From contig BROG01000559.1 of NCBI GenBank assembly GCA_030159075.1, positions 358,501-422,500 of the forward strand: a stretch of 64,000 nt of DNA. Reading direction: 5' to 3'. Position 1 is the first letter of the stretch; the number at the start of each line of letters is the position of its first letter. Source of the stretch: Atrina japonica (lineage: Eukaryota; Mollusca; Bivalvia; Pterioida; Pinnidae). The notes below the pieces were generated by a model. The model was not told the origin of the DNA. It did not search any database and was given only the letters and a program-made list of their open reading frames with translations. Of the stretch, positions 57,897 through 64,000 are shown in pieces. The translations under genes were made by a program, and so were the position numbers.

Positions 57897-58596
57897 CATG
57901 TAAAGCCCCGGATGGATGACGAAGTCGAGTTTGGAATTTGCATATCTTAGACAATTTTCGTAGCGAGAAATGTCGGCGGGTAGATCGAGCGGTCTGTTGA
58001 TCGCATCCTCGACGTTGACTAAAAATTGTTTCTGCGCGTCGAGCGAGGTGGCACCGGCGTCCACGATCGAGGCCCTCGTTTGACCTTGGGCACCCAAAAC
58101 CGGCGAAGACGCGAATGGACGCGTCCAATCTGGCCAGACCCGGAAGCGTGAATCCCTCCGAGCGGTTCGCGATGAACGTGGACCACTTCGTGTTATACGT
58201 TCCGAAGATTTTCCAGTTCGTGTGGACCGACACTCCGAATTCGCGACAGATTCGTTCGTACGCCGAAACGTCTACGGTGTTCGTGTAGTGATCGAAATCG
58301 GAATCGCTGGGCAAGGGGACGGATATTTCCTTCAAGATCCTTCTGATTTGATAGTAAACGTGAAACTGGAAGAACGATGTCGACAGTTTGTCGTTTCCCA
58401 TTCCCAACGTCACGCCGCATCCGGTCGTGGCACACGACACCGCGAAATTTAACTGGTTCTGCCAGAACCCTCCCGTCACGGAATGCCGATACCACCGGCG
58501 CAACATGGCGCAATATTTGGAAGTTCCGTCTTCGAAGACGTTCGGGTTGATATACTTGACAAAGATATTCTCGAACGACGCGCGAAACTTTTTCAT
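57798..58596 (-). pseudogene. Polinton conserved protein (probable virion component), frameshifted
   Basis: Starts at 58596 (MKKFRASFENIFVKYINPNV), then SKYCAMLRRWYRHSVTGGFW and TTGCGVTLGMG. At about 58105 a 1-nt slip moves the frame, after which ASIVDAGATSLDAQKQFLVN, EDAINRPLDLP and SKLDFVIHPGLYMLPSNMEL follow (58097-57847). These phrases recur in invertebrate Polinton-type elements. The function is not known to me. The last true codons are GANIANYNNEI. Beyond them the frame runs into inverted repeat arm 1, so the 3' end is a breakpoint. Confidence 0.65.
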
Positions 58597-58807
58597 TCTT
58601 TTTCATCCGGATTGTTTTCGAGTCTTTCGGTCCATTCCGATATCAATCGTTCGCGTTCCGCTCTTTTACCTTCTTGAACGCGTAATTCACCTCTAATGGT
58701 TCGTAAACTTTTATCCAATCCCCGCAATTCTCGCACTGATAGCAGTTCCGCGCCCCCCTCTTCCTCCGCTTTATTGGTGAAGTCTCCCTGTATTCGTAAA
58801 CATTCAT
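58593..58807 (-). pseudogene. displaced coiled-coil C terminus (and overlapping small Cys frame)
   Basis: In the minus-strand frame ending at 58593 the arm encodes FTNKAEEEGGAELLSVRELR and then ERERLISEWTERLENN, a charged coiled coil. Its TGA overlaps the ATG of the 58596 gene (ATGA). It fits as the natural continuation of the gene at 57141. A second frame (58807-58643, ATG start, 54 codons) reads CYQCENCGDW and could be a small zinc-binding protein. Only one of the two is likely to be real, and I favour the coiled coil. Confidence 0.5.
58662..58785 (-). repeat. inverted repeat arm 2 (124 bp)
   Basis: Partner of 57710-57832. Confidence 0.95.
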
Positions 58808-58844
58808 CTTTTAGTTAAGATTTAAAATAGTTATATAAAAAGAC

Positions 58845-59519
58845 ATGTTTCATCTCGTGACGGAAATCGGCAAACCCGTGAAACTGTCTCGATACATCGA
58901 TAACGCGAACGACGAGTGGCGCGTGGGTGTAAAATCCGTCCATTTTTGGAACGGTCTGTACAACATAAAAAAAGACGTCGAGATACAACACGCCAAAGGT
59001 AGAGACAGACCGAGAATCCATACCGTGCACGCCGGATCGTACACGTTCAAAGACATACAAGGAATTCTCATTAAATATCTCGAGAAAATAGTATTGGACA
59101 AAACCACGATGATAGTAAGACTCGACGGTAAACAGTCTAATTTGTTGCAGCTTCCGCCGGAACTCACCAAGATTCTCGGAATCGGCGAAAACGTTCCTCT
59201 CGTCGGGACCATCTACCCGACAAATAGCATAAACCTGCAACCGGTGGAACTACTTAACGTTCATCTCGAAGAACTTGCCGAGGGAGACACGTTCAAAGAC
59301 GGGAGGTCGAACGACATCGTCAAATTCCTGCCATGCCCCAACGTGAAATTTTCCGAGTTGTATGTCGAAAACGTCGAACGCCCCGTTTTCTTAAAGTTGA
59401 AACGCGATCGCATCTCGGAATTAACGATAAACCTAAAAGACGAGAACGGAAACCCCGTCGACAATCACGGACATCCCTTTCACGTGCTCTTAGAGTTTAA
59501 GAAAATTAGTTCTAAATAA
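58845..59519 (+). CDS. Polinton minor virion (penton-like) protein candidate
   Basis: 224 residues, intact. The N terminus has LSRYIDNANDEWRVGVKSVH and FWNGLYNIKK. This matches a family common in Polintons/adintoviruses whose members start with a W.VG...I.F...WYN phrase. The C terminus LTINLKDENGNPVDNHGHPF is a beta-rich module with the usual I.l.D..G..id..G.p..v.L pattern. These features suggest a capsid vertex or surface protein, but this is inference from position and pattern. The start follows TATATAAAAAGAC. The gene lies next to inverted repeat arm 2. Confidence 0.6.
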   Translation: MFHLVTEIGKPVKLSRYIDNANDEWRVGVKSVHFWNGLYNIKKDVEIQHAKGRDRPRIHTVHAGSYTFKDIQGILIKYLEKIVLDKTTMIVRLDGKQSNLLQLPPELTKILGIGENVPLVGTIYPTNSINLQPVELLNVHLEELAEGDTFKDGRSNDIVKFLPCPNVKFSELYVENVERPVFLKLKRDRISELTINLKDENGNPVDNHGHPFHVLLEFKKISSK

Positions 59520-59522
59520 TAA

Positions 59523-59846
59523 AAAGGGAAGTCTAGATCGGGATTCTATTACGACGACTTAGAAAGAGAAGAACTCTTGGAAGACATTAAAGAAGAGGTC
59601 AACATGTTGACCAAAAACCGTCGCATCATGAACACGTTCCAATTCGACGTGAATAAAAACGGAAGAATCAGACCGTCGCTGGGCATGAAGATGTTGGTCG
59701 ACGGTCACGTCTTTCGTCTCGGACTCTTGGGAGAATTAGACGTGACGTTAATCTTGAACGACGTCGAACACAAGACCCTTCAAACGAAAACCGGCGACGT
59801 CGACACGGGTGACATCGGGCGACGTTCTAAATTTTGGAGTGAATAA
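59523..59846 (+). CDS. small Polinton protein, start unclear
   Basis: The frame is open from just after the previous stop (59520) to 59846 (about 107 codons). It has SRSGFYYDDLEREELLEDIK and NGRIRPSLGMKMLVDGHVFR. The first ATG comes only at about 59604, within the conserved-looking part. Either translation starts at a non-ATG codon, or the true start was lost, or this is a detached C-terminal part of the preceding gene (which ends 4 nt upstream). No family is recognised. Confidence 0.45.
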   Translation, partial: KGKSRSGFYYDDLEREELLEDIKEEVNMLTKNRRIMNTFQFDVNKNGRIRPSLGMKMLVDGHVFRLGLLGELDVTLILNDVEHKTLQTKTGDVDTGDIGRRSKFWSE

Positions 59847-59921
59847 AGGGTCGAAATCGGGGACAGTCAACGGCGTCGTCGTATTAGACATATAAAAAAT
59901 TTTCGCGTATAAAAAAAAGAG

Positions 59922-60494
59922 ATGAGTAAAAACATATATCCATCATTAACAGAACCAATAGAAAGCGATCCGCAACAATATCGTTTAAAACGAATCGGCG
60001 AGATCGAACAGACGTTTTGTCGAGAGATAGAAACGCGGAAGAGCATCCATAAAAAGTATAAACGAACGGTGAACACCGCAGACGGCGTCGACGCGGCTCT
60101 CATCTCGGGAGGTATCGTCGTCGGCGGACTTGGATTTCTCGTTCCCATTGCAGGATTACCTCTCCAAATTATAGTCTTGACCGTAGGTTCGATGGGGTTG
60201 GCCATGAAAGGGATAAGACGATTACTGCTGAAAAAATCGGAAAAACACCTCAAGATCACCAAACTCGGGGAGAGTAAACTTAATTCGATATCGGATCTGG
60301 TGAGTCGAGCGCTCGAGGACGGAAAGATCTCAGTCGAAGAATTTGCCACCGTATCCCACGAGTTGACCAAGTATCGCGAGATGAAAGACAAACTCTATTC
60401 TACCCACAAGGTCCTAAAAATGGAGGCGGACAAAGAGACGGAGGATTTACGCAAGCAGCTCCAAGACCTCGTAAACAAATCCACTTCGCGATAA
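59922..60494 (+). CDS. Polinton membrane protein with two hydrophobic segments
   Basis: 190 residues, intact. The N-terminal third is polar (IYPSLTEPIESDPQQYRLKR; EIETRKSIHKKYKRT). Hydrophobic segments lie at about residues 58-75 and 79-95 (LISGGIVVGGLGFLVPIAG; LQIIVLTVGSMGLAM). A charged C-terminal helix follows. The phrase YRLKRI.EIE....EIE.R..I.KKYKRT occurs in a conserved small-protein family of invertebrate Polintons. Probably an inner-membrane or virion membrane-active protein; the function is not known. GCGTATAAAAAAAAGAG precedes the ATG. Confidence 0.7.
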   Translation: MSKNIYPSLTEPIESDPQQYRLKRIGEIEQTFCREIETRKSIHKKYKRTVNTADGVDAALISGGIVVGGLGFLVPIAGLPLQIIVLTVGSMGLAMKGIRRLLLKKSEKHLKITKLGESKLNSISDLVSRALEDGKISVEEFATVSHELTKYREMKDKLYSTHKVLKMEADKETEDLRKQLQDLVNKSTSR

Positions 60495-60504
60495 CTATAG
60501 ATTT

Positions 60505-60918
60505 TTAAGACAAACTATATTTTAAAAATCGTCGGTTTTTTTTAGGACGTCCGCGTCTTCTCTCTGACCTTTTATGCGTTTTATGCCATTCGTCTGCGCG
60601 TTCTTTTCCACCGGACGCATAACACGTTTCGTATCTAGTACTATTGGTCATCCATTTTCGACAAGAGGTGCAATATTTCAACGTATCGATACCTTGCTCT
60701 TTCACGTAGTTGTGATGAATGCTACAAAACAACGAGTTCGCGATGACCGGATGTTAACACGGGTATTTTCTACGCATGCGCGGCATTTGACACGTTAGTT
60801 CGTCTTCGGGCCAATACATTAATACTTGGTCGTTCAACTGTTGACACTGTATGTCATCATTCTTTAAAATCTGTTTTACTCCGCGTTCGTTAAACGCGTT
60901 GTCCAGTAAAATATACAT
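60505..60918 (-). pseudogene. second zinc-finger paralog, broken by a nonsense codon
   Basis: The minus-strand frame starts at the ATG at 60918 (MYILLDNAFNERGVKQIL) and reads LTCQMPRMRRKYPC. It meets TAA at 60754-60756 and continues in the same frame with FCSIHHNYVKEQ, YCTSCRKWMTNSTRYETC and a basic tail to 60505. The Cys/His order is the same as in the protein at 54841-55137, with about 45 percent identity in the shared part, so they are paralogs. It converges with the membrane protein gene, 10 bp apart. Confidence 0.75.
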
Positions 60919-60972
60919 TTCTATTTATATATATATATTTTAAACCATTTAACAATTTTTTTACGTTAAGAA

Positions 60973-61161
60973 ATGAAACGTTTTACCGAGATAGTATTGT
61001 TCGTGTTGTTGTCGTTTATCGTTTTATGGTTTTTGCTAATATTATCCACGATATTATATATTTTACGTTTAGAAACATTTTACGATCTTTTTGAAAAAAA
61101 TAAAATTGACTTAAATAAAATTTTTCGTTATAAAAAGAAAACATGGCTTTGTGACAATTGA
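60973..61161 (+). CDS. single-pass membrane mini-protein
   Basis: 62 residues. MKRFTE is followed by about 25 strongly hydrophobic residues (IVLFVLLSFIVLWFLLILST...) and a basic tail. Its end overlaps the start of paralog C by 19 bp. No family is recognised. It could be genuine or an accidental AT-rich frame; composition and position after ACGTTAAGAA favour a real gene. Confidence 0.45.
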   Translation: MKRFTEIVLFVLLSFIVLWFLLILSTILYILRLETFYDLFEKNKIDLNKIFRYKKKTWLCDN

Positions 61162-61813
61162 GAACTTTGACGTAAACAATTTAAGAATTGGAAACCATTA
61201 TGTGGCTACGAAACCAGTATGTTATCAAAAAGTTTACATCGAGTATAAGTATTCGGACGGTGTGAAACCGTTAGTTATACGCACACCCAAAACGGAATCG
61301 TCCGGATTGTGGGAAAATAAGGACACTTCTACTGAAAAGTTACGCGATTATTCTATGAATTTTAAATGTGAAAAAGAGTTTGCCGACATGTTTTAAGAAC
61401 GAAAATAGATGATGAACTCGCACCGGAATTGAAAAAAGGAGGTAGAAAATCCCCCGTTGATACCAATGATATAACTATTGTAAAAAAAAATAAAAGCGGA
61501 AATCTTGTTATATACCCGAAAGTGAAAATCGATAAAGATAAAAAAATAAAACCTATTTTTTTATAGAAAGAGAACAGAAGACGACCCGAAAGATAAAAAC
61601 CGACTCGTTGAAACCGATCCACTCAATTACGCGAAAAAACGATGTTTGGCAATTGGATCTTTACATATAGAAAGCGTTTATGTCAGCAGTACCAGCGTAT
61701 CCGTACAAAACATTTTAGACCAGGTAATCGTCATCAAAATGTTTGACCGTGAGCGTCTACCGGATTTGGCCGAGTGTCAAGAAGACTTGGACTTAGATTC
61801 CGATACAGAATAA
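61143..61813 (+). pseudogene. Polinton paralog family member C, three frameshifts
   Basis: The ATG at 61143 leads after one slip into TIENFDVNNLRIGNHYV and KPLVIRTPKTESSGLW (to 61396). After a slip in a T run at about 61390 it continues KIDDELAPELKKGG and GNLVIYPKVKI. After another slip in a T run at about 61553 it ends with NYAKKRCLAIGSLHIESVYV and the acidic tail DLDSDTE (61811-61813 stop). The domain order equals that of members A and B. All slips lie in or near homopolymers, so sequencing error and decay are both possible. Confidence 0.7.
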
Positions 61814-61889
61814 AAATGTTTGACTGACTTAGATTCCGATACAGAATTATTTTGTAAAAAATATTTTTTACAAAATATAAAAAAATGTA

Positions 61890-61904
61890 TCTCTATTAAA
61901 AAAA
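61890..61904 (+). promoter_or_regulatory. short-leader promoter motif
   Basis: TCTCTATTAAAAAAA lies 1 nt before the ATG at 61906, nearly the same as at 54828. Confidence 0.5.
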
Positions 61905-61905
61905 C

Positions 61906-62430
61906 ATGAATGCGGACGACGTATTAGCGAACGATATACCCGACAGAGATATATCTCCCAAAGACAGATTATCGACCATCGTCGGTTCCGGACGTGCGCG
62001 TCATTTTCTAGGAAAAGACGTCACGCCTTCCGAATTGGAAAAGATGAACGACAAGGAGTTCGAAACCCTGAGTCGTCTGTTACACGCTCGACTCAACATG
62101 CGCATGGCCAAATCGATAGCAAATTCCGTCATCTGTCTGTATTCGCAAGGACTTAAATATTTTTTCGACATCAAAGACGAACCCAAACTGATCGAGGATT
62201 TGAACGAAGACCCCTTCTTGGACGCAGCCATAGGCGAAGTGTGTTGTAGTTTATATTACAAATACGGTGCGTATAGTATAGCCGCCACGACTAGCCGTCA
62301 CATTATCAGATTTAAAAAATCTCACGTTATAGAAAAACACGATGAATCCGGAGGAATTAATAGAGACGACGGAAATAAAGAAGAAGAATCCAAAACGTCA
62401 GGAAGCGGGGAAGAAGGGTGCCAAACGTAG
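61906..62430 (+). CDS. conserved Polinton protein
   Basis: 174 residues, intact. SPKDRLSTIVGSGRARHFLG and TPSELEKMNDKEFE at the N terminus; mainly helical; YYKYGAYSIAATTS in the C-terminal third. The DRL..IVG.GRAR.FLGK phrase recurs in invertebrate Polinton-type elements. The function is not known to me. The last 89 bp overlap the next gene in another frame. Confidence 0.65.
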   Translation: MNADDVLANDIPDRDISPKDRLSTIVGSGRARHFLGKDVTPSELEKMNDKEFETLSRLLHARLNMRMAKSIANSVICLYSQGLKYFFDIKDEPKLIEDLNEDPFLDAAIGEVCCSLYYKYGAYSIAATTSRHIIRFKKSHVIEKHDESGGINRDDGNKEEESKTSGSGEEGCQT

Positions 62431-62659
62431 ATGGAATAGCAATGCTAATAGCAACGATAGCAATACTAATAGCTATGTTAATAGCAACGATGGCAATGCT
62501 ATTAGTAACGATAGCTGGAAATGGCTAGCGGGTGGACTCGCGGTTGTTGGATTTCTGGTCTACATAAAAACAGAACCCAAAGTAATTCAGACCCAAGCAG
62601 TTTCACCAGAACCCAAAGTAATTCAACCTCCAAAACCCAACGCCCATGAAATGTTTTAA
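62342..62659 (+). CDS. basic plus membrane-anchored small Polinton protein
   Basis: 105 residues. The basic stretch KKKNPKRQEAGKKGAKRRW is a phrase typical of a conserved small Polinton protein. Asn/Ser repeats follow (NSNANSNDSNTNS, from an expanded AATAGCAAC-type unit), then a membrane segment (WLAGGLAVVGFLVYI) and a Pro-rich tail with EPKVIQ repeated. It overlaps the 3' end of the preceding gene. Confidence 0.65.
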   Translation: MNPEELIETTEIKKKNPKRQEAGKKGAKRRWNSNANSNDSNTNSYVNSNDGNAISNDSWKWLAGGLAVVGFLVYIKTEPKVIQTQAVSPEPKVIQPPKPNAHEMF

Positions 62660-62667
62660 ATAATTTT

Positions 62668-62684
62668 CTCTCTTATTAAAAAAA
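62668..62684 (+). promoter_or_regulatory. short-leader promoter motif (in the duplicated block)
   Basis: TCTCTTATTAAAAAAAG precedes the ATG of the degenerate copy at 62687. Confidence 0.4.
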
Positions 62685-62686
62685 GA

Positions 62687-62860
62687 ATGTGTGAAACAAA
62701 TTTGGTCAACACCGCCGTCAATATGGCATTGGTAATAGCAATGGTAATAGCAACGATGGCAATGCTATTAGCAACGATAGCTGGAAATGACTAGCGGGTG
62801 GTCTACATAAAACTCAAAGTAATTCCAAAACCCAAAACCCTTGAAATGTTATAAATAATT
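62687..62860 (+). pseudogene. degenerate partial copy of the two neighbouring genes
   Basis: It begins ATGTGTGAAACAAATTTGGT, like the start of the gene at 62881. It passes into a block like 62495-62650 (AATGCTATTAGCAACGATAG, GACTAGCGGGTGG, GAAATGTTATAAATAATTTT). The block is an aberrant local duplication with deletions and has no long frame. Confidence 0.75.
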
Positions 62861-62861
62861 T

Positions 62862-62878
62862 TCTCACGTATTAAAAAA
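62862..62878 (+). promoter_or_regulatory. short-leader promoter motif
   Basis: TCTCACGTATTAAAAAA stands 2 nt before the ATG at 62881. Confidence 0.5.
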
Positions 62879-62880
62879 GA

Positions 62881-63105
62881 ATGAGTGAAAAAGATTTGGT
62901 CAACACCGCGTATCACGCAGCCGTCAATACGGGAATTGCCATCGGATACGCGCAACTCTCCAAGAAATTTTTAAAGATGCCGGTGCCTAAGATCGATTTA
63001 GATCCAAAGGATTTCGGGATGATCCTTCTCGAATTTGCTCTCGCCAATTATACCAAGGACATGTTGGTCAAAAAGGGAATCATTCCCGCCGATATCATGA
63101 AATAA
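62881..63105 (+). CDS. conserved small Polinton protein
   Basis: 74 residues, intact: a short helical protein with IAIGYAQLSKKFL, IDLDPKDFGMILLEFALANY and GIIPADIMK at the end. The pattern ..TAY.A...T..AIGYA..........L..KD.G......KQGIIPADI is typical of a small conserved protein found beside the integrase in many invertebrate Polintons. Probably membrane-associated; the function is unknown. Confidence 0.7.
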   Translation: MSEKDLVNTAYHAAVNTGIAIGYAQLSKKFLKMPVPKIDLDPKDFGMILLEFALANYTKDMLVKKGIIPADIMK

Positions 63106-63126
63106 AATAAAACATCTATATAAAAA

Positions 63127-63633
63127 ATGGCAACGATAGCGATGATGGTGGGTGGTGCATTGGTCAACGCCCTGGCGTTTTCCAGATCGCAATTTTTATT
63201 TTCGAATCACGACGAGCAAAAAAGACACGACGAAGCGATGGAAAAACTGACCAAGGCCAGAGACGAATGGAATCACAAACGCACGAAACGATTAGATTTT
63301 TTAAACGAGAGATTGAAAAAAGAAGGACATGCGTTATACACCTATAAAGTAGTAGACGCCGCCATGTCTCTCTACTCGCAGATGATGGGTGAAGAGGAGA
63401 TGTCTCCCGAACCGAAATTGAGCGATTTTTATCAACCCTCCGAAGAGCAAAAAGATAAAGAAATCCTCTTCGTGTTGATCGGAACGGGGTTAGTGTTCTA
63501 TGGCGTAAAAAATATGTCGCATAAAGTAAAATGGAAGAGATCTATTACAAACACTATTGGAAAGGAAAGGAGGCCATCAAGAAATTGGCCAAAGCGGCTA
63601 ACGTCGGCGAAAAGGAAGCGTTCGATTTCTTGA
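63127..63633 (+). CDS. conserved Polinton protein upstream of integrase
   Basis: 168 codons open. MATIAMMVGGALVNALAFSR is a hydrophobic N terminus. A charged helical part follows (RHDEAMEKLTKARDEWNHKR; RLDFLNERLKKEGHALYTYK), then EPKLSDFYQPSEEQK and a membrane segment (ILFVLIGTGLVFYGV). Members of this family normally end soon after the last hydrophobic segment. Here the frame runs on about 100 bp over the integrase start, so the native stop may be lost. CTATATAAAAA precedes the ATG. Confidence 0.7.
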   Translation: MATIAMMVGGALVNALAFSRSQFLFSNHDEQKRHDEAMEKLTKARDEWNHKRTKRLDFLNERLKKEGHALYTYKVVDAAMSLYSQMMGEEEMSPEPKLSDFYQPSEEQKDKEILFVLIGTGLVFYGVKNMSHKVKWKRSITNTIGKERRPSRNWPKRLTSAKRKRSIS

Positions 63634-64000
63634 AAAAACAAGACGTGTGGCAAATCTATCTACCCGTACCCAAGAAAATCGTGCGACCCAAATTCGAAAA
63701 TTCGAAAGAAAACGACACGCACCAGGCCGATCTGTTGTTTTTACCACACGATAAAGTGGGTAGAAAAACGTATAAATACGTGTTAACGTTGGTCGACGTG
63801 GGCACTCGACACAAAGAAGCGGAACCGTTGACGAGCAAAGACAGTAAAGAAGTGGCCGACGCTTTCGAAAAAATTTACAAAAGACGTTTAACGTTTCCGA
63901 AATTATTACAAGTCGATCCCGGTCGCGAATTCATGGGGGCCGTCTCCAAACTCATGTCTAAACACGACGTGAGAATAAGAAGGGGACGAGTCGACGTTCA
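63531..64000 (+). CDS. retroviral-type integrase (rve), N-terminal 156 codons
   Basis: The ATG at 63531 opens a frame that runs off the window. It starts EEIYYKHYWKGKEAIKKLA, then QDVWQIYLPVPKKIVRP. The core has HQADLLFLP (catalytic D67), VLTLVDVGTRHKEAEPL and KLLQVDPGREFMGAV (catalytic D129). The third catalytic residue (Glu) should lie just past 64000. This is the Polinton c-integrase, which cuts and joins the element's ends into host DNA with a short target duplication. No lesion is seen in the part present. It overlaps the previous gene by about 100 bp in another frame. Confidence 0.9.
   Translation, partial: MEEIYYKHYWKGKEAIKKLAKAANVGEKEAFDFLKKQDVWQIYLPVPKKIVRPKFENSKENDTHQADLLFLPHDKVGRKTYKYVLTLVDVGTRHKEAEPLTSKDSKEVADAFEKIYKRRLTFPKLLQVDPGREFMGAVSKLMSKHDVRIRRGRVDV

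Larger units (their letters stand above)
52450..64000. mobile_element. Maverick/Polinton (adintovirus-like) element, partial and decaying
   Basis: Identified by co-occurrence of an A32-like packaging ATPase, a double-jelly-roll capsid gene, a retroviral-type integrase and the usual set of small conserved proteins around them. At least 11.5 kb is present. Polymerase B and protease should lie beyond 64000. Several genes are broken (see entries), so this copy cannot form particles on its own. The left end is approximate. Confidence 0.85.

Noticed and set aside
58388..58696. Plus-strand frame across the 58.5-kb region
   Set aside because: Antisense of the gene starting at 58596. It only stays open because of composition.
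58643..58807. Separate small zinc-ribbon gene with CYQCENCG
   Set aside because: It overlaps the coiled-coil frame that explains both repeat arms and the ATGA junction. Kept only as an alternative in the feature text.

Overview
The window looks like nuclear DNA of a bilaterian invertebrate, most likely a mollusc and probably a bivalve. This rests on spliced exons with canonical sites, AT-rich background with many (AT)n microsatellites, several families of tRNA-derived SINEs, Penelope-like retroelements, a HtrL/YibB-type glycosyltransferase gene (a family expanded in molluscs) and a C-type-lectin-like gene. No species can be named from the sequence alone. Mobile DNA makes up most of the window.

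Two host genes can be supported. On the minus strand, a type II membrane protein of the HtrL/YibB family has a signal-anchor exon (19404-19481) and one large catalytic exon (6367-7410). They are joined in phase across a 12-kb intron full of Penelope-type copies. On the plus strand, a secreted C-type-lectin-like gene has a signal-peptide exon (47993-48044) and a lectin exon (52068-52259), also in phase. Its next intron appears to hold the Polinton that fills the right end of the window.

From 1 to 52 kb the intergenic and intronic DNA carries a LINE ORF1 and a LINE reverse-transcriptase remnant, and at least five large and many small copies of Penelope-like elements. One copy (15.06-18.47 kb) carries its GIY-YIG nuclease upstream of the reverse transcriptase, the permuted (Naiad-like) arrangement, and is flanked by a short direct repeat. 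Also present are a Tc1-like transposase relic, a relic of the N-terminal part of a Polinton polymerase-type ORF (30.9-32.0 kb), a 10-kb imperfect inverted repeat (25.2-35.6 kb), two SINE families, MITE-like elements set in (TA)n tracts, and a two-unit tandem repeat (49.7-50.4 kb). Each unit of that tandem repeat contains a near-complete type I hammerhead ribozyme, as in animal retrozymes.

From about 52.45 kb to the window end lies most of a Maverick/Polinton (adintovirus-like) element. It has a packaging ATPase, a double-jelly-roll major capsid protein, a candidate minor virion protein, membrane and zinc-finger small proteins, three members of one paralogous family, and a retroviral-type integrase running off the right edge. 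The B-family polymerase and protease are not in the window. The element is decaying. The capsid gene has an in-frame amber codon, one paralog is split by a 705-bp solo LTR with a 4-bp target duplication, two others are frameshifted, a zinc-finger gene has a nonsense codon, and a segment of about 0.9 kb appears inverted between 124-bp inverted repeats. Many of its genes share a short A-rich motif directly before the ATG, which suggests a common, virus-like promoter with very short leaders.
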